64,000 nucleotides of DNA from Pseudomonas nicosulfuronedens (GCF_005877905.1 NZ_SWDV01000016.1:62001-126000), one strand, 5' to 3'. Shown: positions 8,314-19,359, counted from the stretch's first letter. The notes: a model not told the origin generated them from the sequence alone. A program made the numbers and translations.

Positions 8314-9222
8314 TCAGCCAAGGCCAGCTTCGGCGCGGTATCGCGCGGCTTCATCCACCAGCCAGTCGCGGAAGGCTCCCAGGGTCGCCGATTCCACCTT
8401 GCGTTCGGGAATCATCAGGTAATAGGCATTTTCGCTCAAATAGGCATGTTGCATCGGCACGATCAGCCTGCCGTCGGCCAGCTCCTGCTGGATCAGCATC
8501 GGCGGGATCAGTGCCACCCCCATGCCATGCATGGCCGCCTGGGCGAGCATGGAGAACAGCTCGTAGCGCGTACCGCTCATGTCGTGCGCCACACTCATGC
8601 CCAGCGAGCCGAACCACTGGCGCCAGGCGTAGGGTCGGGTGGTCTGTTGCATCAGCGGCAGCTCGGCGATCTGCGCGGCCGACAGCTCCCGGCGGCCGCC
8701 CAGCAGCTCGGGGCTGCAAACCGGCACCGGGTTCTCGTGCATGAGGAAGTTGGCCACCGTGCCGGACCAAACCCCATCGCCAAAATACAGCGCGGCGTCG
8801 AATTCGGTGTCGGCGAAGAGGAAGGGCCGGGTGCGGTTGGTCAGGTTGACCGTCACTTCCGGGTGAAGGCGCTTGAAGTCCTTCAGCCGCGGCAGCAGCC
8901 ACTGGGTCGCGAAGGTCGGCACCACCGCCAGCTCCAGCGTGCCGCCACCCTGCTGGCCCATCACCGCCAGGGTGTCGCGCTCCACGGCGTCCAGCCGTTG
9001 AGCGACGCGACGGCTGTAGTTGAGCCCCGCTTCGGTCAGCTTCACCCCGCGCCGCGAGCGGCGAAACAGCTCGACGCCGAGGAACTCCTCCAGCGTGGCG
9101 ATCTGCCGGCAGATCGCGCTCTGGGTCAGCGACAGCTCGTCGGCGGCCTTGGTGAAGCTTTCGTGGCGGGCCGCCGATTCGAAGGCGACCAGCGCCGCGG
9201 TGGTCGGTATCTTGCGTCGCAT
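8314..9222 (-). CDS. gcdR: LysR-family regulator, GcdR-like
   Basis: 302 aa. An N-terminal winged helix-turn-helix (about residues 8-65; LVAFESAARHESFTKAADELSLTQSAICRQIATLEEFLG) is followed by a periplasmic-binding-like effector domain of the GcvA type (TLELAVVPTFATQWLLPRL). It is transcribed away from gcdH, with 229 bp between the two starts. In Pseudomonas the LysR regulator in this position (GcdR) activates gcdH in response to glutarate, and I assign it on that context. A LysR target site would be expected in 9223-9451, but I cannot pinpoint one. Confidence 0.8.
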   Translation of the reverse strand: MRRKIPTTAALVAFESAARHESFTKAADELSLTQSAICRQIATLEEFLGVELFRRSRRGVKLTEAGLNYSRRVAQRLDAVERDTLAVMGQQGGGTLELAVVPTFATQWLLPRLKDFKRLHPEVTVNLTNRTRPFLFADTEFDAALYFGDGVWSGTVANFLMHENPVPVCSPELLGGRRELSAAQIAELPLMQQTTRPYAWRQWFGSLGMSVAHDMSGTRYELFSMLAQAAMHGMGVALIPPMLIQQELADGRLIVPMQHAYLSENAYYLMIPERKVESATLGAFRDWLVDEAARYRAEAGLG

Positions 9223-9451
9223 CGAATGCCTCTTCGGAATATCGTGATGCGCAGAATTCGCCAGGAACGCCTGATATAGAGGCCATTCATGCGGAGAAAT
9301 GCGTCAAATCCACAATTACGGAGTGACAAAATAGCACAACAGCGTGCGAATTAGTCGGTTGCCCGGCTTCCCGACGGCTGACTAGGATGGCCCACACCGA
9401 GCCCGCCTAGACTTGTGCGGGTCATTCACTGTCTGCGTTAGAGGTTTCTCC

Positions 9452-10633
9452 ATGGCGACCAAAGCAAGCTTCAACTGGGAAGATCCGCTGCTGCTGGATC
9501 AGCAACTCACCGAAGAAGAGCGCATGGTGCGTGACAGCGCCCAGCAGTTCGCCCAGGACAAGCTGGCCCCGCGCGTGCTGGAAGCCTTCCGCCATGAGCA
9601 GACCGACCCGGCGATCTTCCGCGAGATGGGCGAAACCGGCCTGCTCGGCGCCACCATCCCCGAACAATACGGCGGCAGCGGCCTGAACTACGTGTGCTAC
9701 GGCCTGATCGCCCGTGAAGTCGAGCGCATCGACTCCGGCTACCGCTCGATGATGAGCGTGCAGTCCTCCCTGGTGATGGTGCCGATCAACGAATTCGGCA
9801 ACGAAGCCACCAAGCAGAAGTACCTGCCGAGACTGGCCAGCGGCGAATACATCGGCTGCTTCGGCCTGACCGAGCCGGACCACGGCTCCGACCCGGGCTC
9901 GATGATCACCCGCGCCAAGAAAGTCGACGGCGGCTACCGCCTGACCGGCGCCAAGATGTGGATCACCAACAGCCCGATCGCCGACGTTTTCGTGGTCTGG
10001 GCCAAGGATGACGAAGGCCAGATCCGCGGCTTCGTCCTCGAAAAAGGCTGGGAAGGCCTGTCCGCCCCGGCGATCCACGGCAAGGTCGGCCTGCGCGCCT
10101 CGATCACCGGCGAGATCGTGATGAACAACGTGTTCTGCCCGGAAGAAAACGCCTTCCCCGACGTGCGCGGCCTGCGTGGTCCGTTCACCTGCCTGAACTC
10201 CGCTCGCTACGGCATTTCCTGGGGTGCCCTGGGTGCCGCCGAAGCCTGCTGGCACACCGCTCGCCAGTACACCCTGGACCGCAAGCAGTTCGGCCGCCCG
10301 CTGGCTGCCAACCAGCTGATCCAGAAGAAGCTGGCTGACATGCAGACCGACATCACCCTCGCCCTGCAAGGCTGCCTGCGCCTGGGCCGGATGAAGGACG
10401 AAGGCACCGCCGCCGTCGAAATCACCTCGATCATGAAGCGCAACAGCTGCGGCAAGGCCCTGGACATCGCCCGCCTGGCCCGCGACATGCTCGGCGGCAA
10501 CGGCATCTCCGACGAGTTCGGCGTGGCCCGCCACCTGGTCAACCTGGAAGTGGTGAACACCTACGAAGGTACCCACGACGTCCACGCGCTGATCCTCGGT
10601 CGCGCCCAGACCGGCATCCAGGCGTTCTTCTAA
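9452..10633 (+). CDS. gcdH: Glutaryl-CoA dehydrogenase
   Basis: 393 aa acyl-CoA dehydrogenase. It oxidises and decarboxylates glutaryl-CoA to crotonyl-CoA, passing electrons to ETF; this is the end of lysine, hydroxylysine and glutarate breakdown. The sequence shows the FAD/substrate segments [16 protein letters not shown] and [15 protein letters not shown], and [16 protein letters not shown] near the C-terminus, where the first Glu is the catalytic base in GCDH. The start [19 protein letters not shown] at 9452 is typical of bacterial GCDH; the in-frame ATG at 9413 lies in the untranslated leader. The CoA-transferase gene follows 135 nt downstream. Confidence 0.95.
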   Translation: MATKASFNWEDPLLLDQQLTEEERMVRDSAQQFAQDKLAPRVLEAFRHEQTDPAIFREMGETGLLGATIPEQYGGSGLNYVCYGLIAREVERIDSGYRSMMSVQSSLVMVPINEFGNEATKQKYLPRLASGEYIGCFGLTEPDHGSDPGSMITRAKKVDGGYRLTGAKMWITNSPIADVFVVWAKDDEGQIRGFVLEKGWEGLSAPAIHGKVGLRASITGEIVMNNVFCPEENAFPDVRGLRGPFTCLNSARYGISWGALGAAEACWHTARQYTLDRKQFGRPLAANQLIQKKLADMQTDITLALQGCLRLGRMKDEGTAAVEITSIMKRNSCGKALDIARLARDMLGGNGISDEFGVARHLVNLEVVNTYEGTHDVHALILGRAQTGIQAFF

Positions 10634-10684
10634 GCGCCTCGCGTCGGCCCGCTCCCACTGGAGGGCAGGTCGGCGCCCGTTTTA

Positions 10685-10700
10685 CCTCTCGCCCGAGAGG
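10685..10700. other. Small perfect hairpin between gcdH and the CoA-transferase gene
   Basis: CCTCTCG-CC-CGAGAGG, a 7-bp stem with a two-base spacer, lies 52 nt after gcdH and 68 nt before the CoA-transferase start. There is no T-run, so it is not a standard terminator; it may adjust relative expression of the two genes. Confidence 0.35.
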
Positions 10701-10768
10701 CCCCGGGGAGGACCGTGGAGTCCCCGCACCGCGTCCTCCCCGCCCCTATTCAAGCTGCAGGTGATTGC

Positions 10769-11992
10769 ATGTCCGGCGCCCTTTCGCACATCCGTGTCCT
10801 CGACCTCTCCCGCGTTCTCGCCGGCCCCTGGGCTGGGCAGATCCTCGCCGACCTCGGCGCGGAAGTGATCAAGATCGAGCGTCCCGGCAGCGGCGACGAC
10901 ACCCGCGCCTGGGGCCCGCCATTCCTCAAGGACAGCGATGGCCGCGACACCAGCGAAGCGGCGTATTACCTGTCGGCGAACCGCAACAAGAAGTCCCTGA
11001 CCATCGACTTCACCCAGCCCGAAGGCCAGCGCCTGGTGCGCGAGCTCGCCGCCAAGGCCGACATCGTGCTGGAGAACTTCAAGGTCGGCGGCCTGAAAGC
11101 CTATGGCCTGGACTACGAGTCGCTGAAAGCACTCAACCCGAAGCTGATCTACTGCTCGATCACCGGCTTCGGCCAGTTCGGCCCCTACGCCAAGCGCGCC
11201 GGTTACGACTTCATGATCCAGGGCCTGGGCGGCCTGATGAGCCTGACCGGGCGCTCCGACGCCGAGGAAGGCGCCGGCCCGGTGAAGGTCGGCGTGGCGC
11301 TGACCGACATCCTCACCGGCCTGTACTCCTCCACCGCGATCCTCGCCGCCCTCGCCCACCGCGATGTCAGCGGCATCGGCCAGCACATCGACATGGCGCT
11401 GCTGGACGTGCAGGTCGCCTGCCTGGCCAACCAGACCCTGAACTACCTGACCACCGGCAACCCGCCGCGTCGCCTGGGCAATGCGCACCCGAACATCGTG
11501 CCGTACCAGGACTTCCCGACCGCCGATGGCGATTTCATCCTCACCGTCGGCAACGACGGCCAGTTCCGCAAGTTCGCCGAACTGGCGGGCCACCCGGAGT
11601 GGGCCACCGATGAGCGCTTCTCGACGAACAAGGCGCGCGTGGCGCACCGCGAGGTGCTGATCCCGCTGATCCGCCAGTCCACCGTGATGCGCACCACCGC
11701 CGAGTGGATCGCCGTACTGGAACAAGCCAGCGTGCCCTGCGGCCCGATCAACGACCTGGCACAGGTGTTCGCCGACCCGCAGGTGATCGCCCGCGGCCTG
11801 CGCGTGGACCTGCCGCACCCGCTGGCCGGTAGTGTGCCGCAGGTGGCCAGCCCGATCCGCCTGTCCGAGACGCCCGTGGAATACCGCAACGCCCCGCCGA
11901 CCCTCGGCCAGCACACGCAGGAAATCCTCGAAGGCGTGCTGGGGCTGGACCTGGCGGCCATCGGTAAGCTGCGTGAAGGCGGCGTGATCTAA
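10769..11992 (+). CDS. Class III (CaiB/BaiF) CoA-transferase, probable succinyl-CoA:glutarate CoA-transferase
   Basis: 407 aa. The N-terminus IRVLDLSRVLAGPWAGQILADLGAEVIKIERPGSGD is a textbook class III CoA-transferase signature. YDFMIQGLGGLMSLTGR and GVALTDILTGLYS carry the central part, where the catalytic Asp sits in this family. The enzyme would move CoA from succinyl-CoA to glutarate, making the substrate of GcdH encoded just upstream. The substrate is inferred from that adjacency and from the human SUGCT analogue. ATG 10769 is chosen because the family N-terminus starts there; the longer frame from 10715 has no support. Confidence 0.88.
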   Translation: MSGALSHIRVLDLSRVLAGPWAGQILADLGAEVIKIERPGSGDDTRAWGPPFLKDSDGRDTSEAAYYLSANRNKKSLTIDFTQPEGQRLVRELAAKADIVLENFKVGGLKAYGLDYESLKALNPKLIYCSITGFGQFGPYAKRAGYDFMIQGLGGLMSLTGRSDAEEGAGPVKVGVALTDILTGLYSSTAILAALAHRDVSGIGQHIDMALLDVQVACLANQTLNYLTTGNPPRRLGNAHPNIVPYQDFPTADGDFILTVGNDGQFRKFAELAGHPEWATDERFSTNKARVAHREVLIPLIRQSTVMRTTAEWIAVLEQASVPCGPINDLAQVFADPQVIARGLRVDLPHPLAGSVPQVASPIRLSETPVEYRNAPPTLGQHTQEILEGVLGLDLAAIGKLREGGVI

Positions 11993-12047
11993 ACCTCCTG
12001 ACAACCGGCACCCGTGCCCTGCGGGTGCACGACGATCCCCGAAACGA

Positions 12048-12085
12048 CGCCCGCGCCAGGGTTTTCACGGCCCCTGGCGCGGGCG
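12048..12085 (+). terminator. Strong hairpin, possible terminator after the glutarate operon
   Basis: A 14-bp perfect stem (CGCCCGCGCCAGGG at 12048-12061 with its complement at 12072-12085) and a 10-nt loop, 56 nt after the CoA-transferase stop. No clear T-run follows, so intrinsic termination is uncertain. It separates the glutarate operon from the ahcY leader. Confidence 0.5.
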
Positions 12086-12161
12086 CGGCGGGGTTCCGGG
12101 TCGCGATGTGCCGCGCGAACGCGACCAAAAGCCTTTGGCTTGTCATGCGCCATGGCTATAA

Positions 12162-13736
<1,575 letters not shown>

Positions 13737-13742
13737 TGTACC

Positions 13743-13772
13743 AGAGGGCAGACGAGCAATCGTCTGCCCTCT
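13743..13772 (+). terminator. Hairpin after ahcY
   Basis: AGAGGGCAGACG (13743-13754), 6-nt loop, CGTCTGCCCTCT (13761-13772): a perfect 12-bp stem 6 nt after the ahcY stop. The following sequence is only weakly T-rich (ctcttcgcc), so termination may be partial; the hydrolase gene starts 18 nt later. Confidence 0.6.
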
Positions 13773-13789
13773 TCGCCATCTGGTGCCCC

Positions 13790-14320
13790 ATGGATCTGCA
13801 GGACAGCTACAACCAGGCCTGGCTCTTCGCCGCCGGCGCTCACGCCGGGCAGACGCTGACCGCCTCGACACTGCCCTATGCGGTCCACCTGGCGATGGTG
13901 GCCAATGAAGTGATGGCGGCCGACCGCGAAGCGCCCATCGAGCGCCTGGCGGAAACCGTCCAGATCGCCCTGCTGCACGACGTGCTCGAAGACACCCCGG
14001 TGCCCTTCGAGGAACTGCAGACGCGTTTCGGCGAGTTCGTCGCCGAGGGCGCACAGTGCCTGAGCAAGGTGGTGAATGGCGAGAAGCTGCCATTCGACAT
14101 CTACCTCGAAAGGCTGGCGACCGGCGCGCCGCAGTATGCGATCGTCAAGCTGTGCGACCGGATCACCAACCTGCAGCCGCCACCCTCGACCTGGGCGCGG
14201 AGCAAGATTGCCCAATACCATGTTCAGTCGCAGCGCATCCTGGCCGTCCTCGGCCATGCGCACGAGCCCAGCGCCGAGCGACTGCGCACGAAGATAGACC
14301 ACTACCGCCGTTACTTCTGA
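13790..14320 (+). CDS. SpoT/MESH1-like HD-domain small alarmone hydrolase
   Basis: 176 aa, a stand-alone HD domain resembling the hydrolase part of SpoT and the metazoan MESH1. The metal-binding set is present: HAGQT near residue 20, PYAVHL, LLHDVLEDTP with the HD pair (about residues 64-65), and VKLCDRITNL supplying the distal Asp. No synthetase, TGS or ACT domain is attached. Relatives hydrolyse (p)ppGpp-type alarmones or NADPH; which applies here is unknown. The start is taken at ATG 13790 because ahcY ends only 54 nt before and its terminator hairpin covers earlier candidates. It sits between ahcY and metF. Confidence 0.8.
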   Translation: MDLQDSYNQAWLFAAGAHAGQTLTASTLPYAVHLAMVANEVMAADREAPIERLAETVQIALLHDVLEDTPVPFEELQTRFGEFVAEGAQCLSKVVNGEKLPFDIYLERLATGAPQYAIVKLCDRITNLQPPPSTWARSKIAQYHVQSQRILAVLGHAHEPSAERLRTKIDHYRRYF

Positions 14321-14374
14321 AGTCGACGGCACATGCCGGCAGCCACGCAATGACGCGGCGCCGAAGGAACGACC

Positions 14375-15223
14375 ATGAGTCAGAAAGAACGCCGTTTCAG
14401 CTTCGAGTTCTTCCCCGCCAAGACCGAAGCCGGCCATGAAAAACTGCTGGCCACTGCGAGCCAGCTGGCCGCGAAAAAGCCCGACTTCTTCTCCTGCACC
14501 TACGGTGCCGGCGGCTCCACTCGCGACCGCACCCTGACCACCGTGCTGCAACTGGATGGCGAAGTGAAGGTGCCGACCGCACCGCACCTGTCCTGCGTCG
14601 GCGACACCAAGCCCGAGCTGCGCGCCCTGCTGGCCCACTACAAGGACGCCGGGATCCGTCGCATCGTCGCACTGCGCGGCGACCTGCCCTCGGGCATGGG
14701 CATGGCCAGCGGCGAGCTGCGCTACGCCAACGAACTGGTGGAATTCATCCGCGCCGAAACCGGCGACCACTTCCACATCGAAGTTGCCGCCTATCCGGAA
14801 GTTCACCCGCAAGCGCGCAATTTCGAGGATGATTTGGCGAATTTCGTGCGCAAGGTCAAAGCCGGCGCCGACTCTGCCATCACACAATACTTCTTCAACG
14901 CCGACAGCTACTTCCATTTTGTCGAGCGTGCGGAGAAACTTGGTGTCAGCATTCCGGTCGTACCGGGTATCATGCCGATCACCAACTACACCAAACTGGC
15001 CCGCTTCTCCGACGCCTGTGGCGCGGAAATCCCCCGCTGGATTCGCAAGCAGCTGGAAGCCTACGGCGACGACATCGCCAGCATCCAGGCCTTTGGTGAG
15101 CAGGTCATCACCGACATGTGCGAACGTCTCCTCGAAGGCGGCGCACCCGGTCTGCATTTCTACACCCTGAACCAGGCTGAACCCAGCCTGGCGCTCTGGA
15201 ACAACCTCAAGCTCCCCCGCTGA
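14375..15223 (+). CDS. metF: 5,10-methylenetetrahydrofolate reductase
   Basis: 282 aa FAD-dependent TIM-barrel enzyme that reduces methylene-THF to methyl-THF, the methyl donor for homocysteine remethylation. Diagnostic segments are FSFEFFPAKT (residues 8-17), FFSCTYGAGGSTRDRT, ALRGDLP and FFNADSYFHFVERA. Length is close to the E. coli enzyme (296). AAGGA lies 6-10 nt upstream of the ATG. Together with ahcY 1 kb upstream it serves the activated-methyl cycle. Confidence 0.96.
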   Translation: MSQKERRFSFEFFPAKTEAGHEKLLATASQLAAKKPDFFSCTYGAGGSTRDRTLTTVLQLDGEVKVPTAPHLSCVGDTKPELRALLAHYKDAGIRRIVALRGDLPSGMGMASGELRYANELVEFIRAETGDHFHIEVAAYPEVHPQARNFEDDLANFVRKVKAGADSAITQYFFNADSYFHFVERAEKLGVSIPVVPGIMPITNYTKLARFSDACGAEIPRWIRKQLEAYGDDIASIQAFGEQVITDMCERLLEGGAPGLHFYTLNQAEPSLALWNNLKLPR

Positions 15224-15377
15224 GGATCATTGCTCCGGGCTTACCGTCCGCGATCCCGGCCAGCGCAACGCCGGCGTATCGTGGACGGGGTGCTTCCAGC
15301 CATCGGCTGAGCGCTCGCCCCGAGCTTGAAATCACGCGCCCTCGAGCCGGCAGGTCGCCGGCCTACAGGAACCCCGC

Positions 15378-17447
15378 ATGTCCTTTACTTCCCTCGGTCT
15401 CTCCGAGGCCCTGGCTGGCGCCGTTGAAGCTGCCGGCTACGCGCGCCCCACTCCCGTCCAGGAACGCGCCATCCCCGCAGTACTGCAAGGCCGCGACCTC
15501 ATGGTTGCCGCCCAGACCGGCACCGGCAAGACCGGCGGCTTCGCCCTCCCGGTGCTCGAACGCCTGTTCCCCGAAGGCCACCCGGACCGCGAACACCGCC
15601 ACGGCCCGCGCCAGGCCCGCGTCCTGGTACTGACGCCGACCCGTGAGCTGGCTGCCCAGGTGCATGACAGCTTCAAGGTCTACGCCCGTGACCTGCCCCT
15701 CAAGAGCGCCTGCATCTTCGGCGGCGTCGGCATGAATCCGCAGGTTCAGGCGATGTCCAAGGGCGTCGATGTCCTGGTCGCCTGCCCCGGCCGCCTGCTC
15801 GACCTGATCGGTCAGGGCAGCGTCGATCTGTCCCGTGTGGAAATCCTCGTCCTCGACGAAGCCGACCGCATGCTCGACATGGGCTTCATCCACGATGTGA
15901 AGAAGGTCCTCGCCAAGCTGCCGGCCAAGCGCCAGAACCTGTTGTTCTCGGCGACCTTCTCCAAAGACATCATCGACCTCACCAACAAGCTCCTGCACAA
16001 CCCGGAGCGCATCGAGGTCACCCCACCGAACACCACCGTCGAGCGCATCGAACAACGCGTGTTCCGCATTCCGTCCGTACAGAAACGTGCCCTGCTGGCA
16101 CACCTGGTGACCATGGGCGCCTGGGAGCAGGTGCTGGTGTTCACCCGTACCAAGCACGGCGCCAACCGCCTGGCCGAGTACCTGACCAAGCACGGCCTGC
16201 CGGCTGCCGCGATCCATGGCAACAAGAGCCAGAACGCGCGCACCAAGGCCCTGGCCGACTTCAAGGCCAACGACGTACGCATCCTGGTCGCCACCGACAT
16301 CGCTGCCCGCGGCCTGGACATCGACCAGTTGCCCCACGTGGTCAACTACGAGCTGCCCAACGTCGAGGAAGACTACGTCCACCGCATCGGCCGTACCGGC
16401 CGCGCCGGCCGCACCGGTGAAGCCATCTCGCTGGTGGCGCCGGACGAAGACAAGCTGCTCAAGGCCATCGAGCGCCTCACCAAGCAGCGCATCCCTGATG
16501 GCGACATGCAGGGCTTCGACCCCGACGCCGTGCTGCCGGAAGTCCAGCTGCCCGAACCGAAGGAGGCCCCCCAGCGCCAACCGCGCAAGGACAAGGCCAA
16601 GCGTGGCGAGCGCAAGGACCGCAACAAGGACAAGCCGCAGCAGGCCCAGGGCGAAGAACAACTGAACACTGCGCCCGCCGCAGAAGGCGAAACAGCCGAG
16701 GGCGACAAGCCCGCTGGCAAGCGCCGCCGCCGTGGCGGTCGCGGCAAGAAGAAGGGCGACGGCCAGGGCGGCGACGCTCAACCCAATGCCAATGCCAACG
16801 CCCAGCCGCGTGAGCCCCGCCAACCGCGCCAGCCCCGCCAGCAAGAACAGCAGGGCCAGGGCCGTCAGCAGCAGGGCAAACCGGCTCGCGCACCGAAGGC
16901 CGACGGCAACCGCGATCCGGAAGAATTCCTCGACGACGACTTCGACAACTTCGGCAACCGCGCCGACTACGTCAGCCCATTCCCGGACAAGGACCAGCAG
17001 CGCGGCCAGCGCCGCCGTGGCGGCCAGGGTCAAGGTCAGGGCCAGAACCAGGGCCAGGGCCAACCGCGCGCTCGCGGCCAGGGTGGTCAGGGCGGCGGCC
17101 AAGGTCAGGGGCAAGGTCAGAATCGCGGCCAGGGTCAAGGTCAGGGCCGAGCCGCCAAGAAGCCTAACGGCGGCGGTCGCCCCCAGGGCCAAGGCCAGGG
17201 TGGCAACGGCCAGGGCAAGCAAGGCCAGCGCAAACGCGGTGGCAAGGCGCCGGCTTCGCGGATGAACGACGCCCCGCTGCGCGAGCCGAGCGAGTACGGC
17301 GCTGCCAAGCCGACCCGTCAGCCGGTGGTGATCAACAAGCGCGATCTGGTCCGCACCGACCGCTTCCCGACGCCGGAGCAGCTGGAAGAGCTGGAGCCGC
17401 GCCGCAAGACCGAGCGTCCCGCGCTGCTGACCCGCAACCGCGAGTGA
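15378..17447 (+). CDS. rhlE2: DEAD-box RNA helicase RhlE2-like, with long disordered tail
   Basis: 689 aa. The helicase core spans about residues 1-380, with Q-motif ([12 protein letters not shown]), motif I AQTGTGKT, Ia [30 protein letters not shown] and [10 protein letters not shown]. The remaining 300 residues are a low-complexity, basic tail rich in Gly, Gln, Arg and Lys (many GQGQ/GGQGQ units at about 545-610), expected to be disordered and to bind RNA. Genomic context (next to metF) matches P. aeruginosa RhlE2, which is linked to RNA decay. The tail encodes strongly repetitive DNA at about 17,020-17,230. Confidence 0.9.
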   Translation: MSFTSLGLSEALAGAVEAAGYARPTPVQERAIPAVLQGRDLMVAAQTGTGKTGGFALPVLERLFPEGHPDREHRHGPRQARVLVLTPTRELAAQVHDSFKVYARDLPLKSACIFGGVGMNPQVQAMSKGVDVLVACPGRLLDLIGQGSVDLSRVEILVLDEADRMLDMGFIHDVKKVLAKLPAKRQNLLFSATFSKDIIDLTNKLLHNPERIEVTPPNTTVERIEQRVFRIPSVQKRALLAHLVTMGAWEQVLVFTRTKHGANRLAEYLTKHGLPAAAIHGNKSQNARTKALADFKANDVRILVATDIAARGLDIDQLPHVVNYELPNVEEDYVHRIGRTGRAGRTGEAISLVAPDEDKLLKAIERLTKQRIPDGDMQGFDPDAVLPEVQLPEPKEAPQRQPRKDKAKRGERKDRNKDKPQQAQGEEQLNTAPAAEGETAEGDKPAGKRRRRGGRGKKKGDGQGGDAQPNANANAQPREPRQPRQPRQQEQQGQGRQQQGKPARAPKADGNRDPEEFLDDDFDNFGNRADYVSPFPDKDQQRGQRRRGGQGQGQGQNQGQGQPRARGQGGQGGGQGQGQGQNRGQGQGQGRAAKKPNGGGRPQGQGQGGNGQGKQGQRKRGGKAPASRMNDAPLREPSEYGAAKPTRQPVVINKRDLVRTDRFPTPEQLEELEPRRKTERPALLTRNRE
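17020..17230 (+). repeat. Degenerate short-unit repeats coding the GQ-rich tail
   Basis: Many copies of ggycargg-type units (cagggtcaaggtcagggc and relatives) are spaced irregularly inside the rhlE2 reading frame. Unit lengths keep the frame and encode Gly-Gln. The tract is slippage-prone but in frame here. Confidence 0.7.
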
Positions 17448-17457
17448 TGCTGTAGAA

Positions 17458-17486
17458 GAAACCGCCCTCCGGGGCGGTTTCTTTTT
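17458..17486 (+). terminator. Rho-independent terminator of rhlE2
   Basis: GAAACCGCCC (17458-17467), TCCG loop, GGGCGGTTTC (17472-17481), followed by TTTTT. A canonical terminator 10 nt after the stop codon. Confidence 0.92.
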
Positions 17487-17531
17487 GCCCGGCAATTGTG
17501 GGGCTCCCTGGATACTGGAAGGCTTTTCGCC

Positions 17532-17595
17532 GGAGCGAGCTTGTTCGCGAACTGAGTCCGCTGCGGAGCTTTTTCGCGAGCAAGCTCGCTCCTAC
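17532..17595. repeat. REP element (GTAGGAGCGAGC family), imperfect
   Basis: Inverted arms GGAGCGAGCTTGTTCGCGAA and TTCGCGAGCAAGCTCGCTCC flank a short spacer; one arm has one mismatch (TTGTTCG for TTGCTCG). It lies between the rhlE2 terminator and the terminator of the convergent amino-acid ABC operon. Confidence 0.85.
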
Positions 17596-17626
17596 AAGCG
17601 CCGCCCCTCGCCCACCGAACAAGCAC

Positions 17627-17649
17627 AAAAAAGCCGCCCGAAGGCGGCT
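17627..17649 (-). terminator. Rho-independent terminator of the amino-acid ABC operon
   Basis: On the minus strand: AGCCGCC-TTCG-GGCGGCT followed by a run of six T (the AAAAAA at 17627-17632), 21 nt after the ATPase stop codon. Confidence 0.88.
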
Positions 17650-17669
17650 GTTTCACAACTGCATGAATC

Positions 17670-18404
17670 TCACAGCACCTGCCGCAGGAAGCTCTGCGCA
17701 CGCGCGTCCTTGGGCTGGGCGAAGAATTCCGCCGGGGCGGCGTCTTCCAGCAGCTTGCCGTGATCGAAGAACAGCACGCGGTCGGCCACTTCACGGGCGA
17801 AGCCCATTTCGTGGGTTACGCAAACCATGGTCATACCTTCCACGGCCAGGGTCTTCATCACGTCCAGCACCTCGCCGACCATTTCCGGGTCGAGCGCCGA
17901 GGTGGGCTCGTCGAACAGCATCACCTTCGGCTCCATGCACAACGCACGGGCGATCGCGACGCGCTGCTGCTGGCCGCCAGAGAGGCGCGACGGGTACTCA
18001 TTGGCCTTCTGGCCGATGCCGACCTTCTCCAGCAACGCACGGGCCTTGGCCTCGCGCTCGGCTTTGCCGCGCTTGCGCACGACTTTCTGCGCCAGGCACA
18101 GGTTCTCCAGCACGGTCATGTGCGGGAACAGGTTGAAGTGCTGGAACACCATACCGACTTCGCGGCGATAGGCGTTGATATCAGTCTTCGGGTTGGCGAG
18201 GTCGACGCCGTCGATGCTCACCGAGCCCGAGTCGAACTCTTCCAGGCCGTTCAGGCAGCGCAGGAAGGTGGACTTGCCCGAGCCGGACGGGCCGATTACC
18301 ACCACCACTTCGCCCTTGGCCACGCCAGTGGTGACATCGTCCACCGCGCGCACCAGCAACCCGGGCGTCTCATAGGTTTTGCACAGGTTACGGACTTCAA
18401 TCAC
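17670..18404 (-). CDS. Polar amino-acid ABC transporter ATPase
   Basis: 244 aa, GlnQ/HisP type. Walker [10 protein letters not shown] (about residues 38-46), Q-loop [16 protein letters not shown], signature LSGGQQQR, Walker [15 protein letters not shown] and H-loop THEMGFA. The HFNLFPH string and the MVGEVLDVM region are characteristic of polar amino-acid importers. It overlaps the permease gene by 8 nt and is the last gene of a three-gene operon (binding protein, permease, ATPase). The ligand is not determined. Confidence 0.93.
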   Translation of the reverse strand: MIEVRNLCKTYETPGLLVRAVDDVTTGVAKGEVVVVIGPSGSGKSTFLRCLNGLEEFDSGSVSIDGVDLANPKTDINAYRREVGMVFQHFNLFPHMTVLENLCLAQKVVRKRGKAEREAKARALLEKVGIGQKANEYPSRLSGGQQQRVAIARALCMEPKVMLFDEPTSALDPEMVGEVLDVMKTLAVEGMTMVCVTHEMGFAREVADRVLFFDHGKLLEDAAPAEFFAQPKDARAQSFLRQVL

Positions 18405-19359
18405 TTTGGCCGAGCCTCCGCTCCAGGCGCCCCGCCAGGTGGGACAGTGGCAGGTTGATCACGAGATAGAGCGCGGCGACGCAGAACCAGATCTCGAAAG
18501 TGGAGAACGAGGTGGTGATCGCCTCGCGGCCGCTCTTGGTCAGTTCGGTGATGGCGATCACCGAGACCAGTGAGGTGTCCTTGACCAGGCTGATGAACTG
18601 CCCGGCCAACGGCGGCAACACGCGCTTGAAGGCCTGCGGCAGGATCACATGGCGCATCGACTGCGCGGCGTTCAGGCCCAGGGAACGCGCGGCCTCGTCC
18701 TGGCCACGGGCGATGGACTGCACGCCAGCCCGAACGATCTCGGCCACGTAGGCACCGGTGAACAGCGCCAGCGCCGCCACCCCGGCGAACTCGCGGGAGA
18801 GGTTCAGCACGGTACCGATGAAGAAGTAGAAGATGAAGATCTGCACCAGCAACGGCGTACCCCGCACCAGCTCGACGTAGAGGGTCGAAAGGTCGTGCAG
18901 GGTCGGGTTCTTCGACAGGCGGCAGAGACCGGTGAACAGGCCGATGAACAGGCCTAGCGCACCGGAGACGAAGGAGATCCACACCGTGGTCCACAGCCCC
19001 CAGGCCAGCGGCCCGGCGGCCCAGTGGCGGGTCGCGCCGACGACATCGCCCTCGGCGACATCGTCGTTCTCGGAGAACTGCAGGCTGTCGGCGGCCACGG
19101 TCAGCACTTGCTGCTTGCCGTCCTCATCCACCAGCGTGACGCGAGCGTTGTCGCCCTGATCCTCTATCTTCTCTACCCGCGAAATACTGTCCGCGCGCAG
19201 GGGTTCTTCAGCCTGGTAGGCGAAGTACTGCGGGACGCGGTTCCAGCGCCACTCGTAGGAAATCAGCGAGGTGGAGTACCAGAGGGCCAGGCCGATCAAC
19301 AGCAGGATCAGTCCGGTCAGCCCGTGCCAGGGCCAGGTTGCGCGTTTCGTTCTAGCCAC
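18397..19359 (-). CDS. Polar amino-acid ABC permease with periplasmic insertion
   Basis: 320 aa HisM/GlnP-type permease. Unlike the usual 220-250 aa form it has a polar segment of about 75 residues (about 35-110) between the first membrane helix and the permease core, predicted periplasmic. The core starts [20 protein letters not shown] and carries [11 protein letters not shown] and the EAA-like loop [31 protein letters not shown]. It overlaps the ATPase gene by 8 nt and follows the binding-protein gene by 73 nt, across a hairpin. Confidence 0.9.
   Translation of the reverse strand: MARTKRATWPWHGLTGLILLLIGLALWYSTSLISYEWRWNRVPQYFAYQAEEPLRADSISRVEKIEDQGDNARVTLVDEDGKQQVLTVAADSLQFSENDDVAEGDVVGATRHWAAGPLAWGLWTTVWISFVSGALGLFIGLFTGLCRLSKNPTLHDLSTLYVELVRGTPLLVQIFIFYFFIGTVLNLSREFAGVAALALFTGAYVAEIVRAGVQSIARGQDEAARSLGLNAAQSMRHVILPQAFKRVLPPLAGQFISLVKDTSLVSVIAITELTKSGREAITTSFSTFEIWFCVAALYLVINLPLSHLAGRLERRLGQSD

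Noticed and set aside
9223-9451. LysR (GcdR) operator in the gcdH divergent region
   Set aside because: Several T-N11-A matches exist but none is a clean dyad; not reported as a site.
16800-17230. Repetitive tract in rhlE2 considered as a tandem-repeat locus or CRISPR
   Set aside because: Units are irregular, in frame, and code for a continuous Gly-Gln tail.
15363-17495. Long minus-strand frame across rhlE2
   Set aside because: Translation is low-complexity Leu/Ala/Thr with no domain; the plus strand encodes all DEAD-box motifs.
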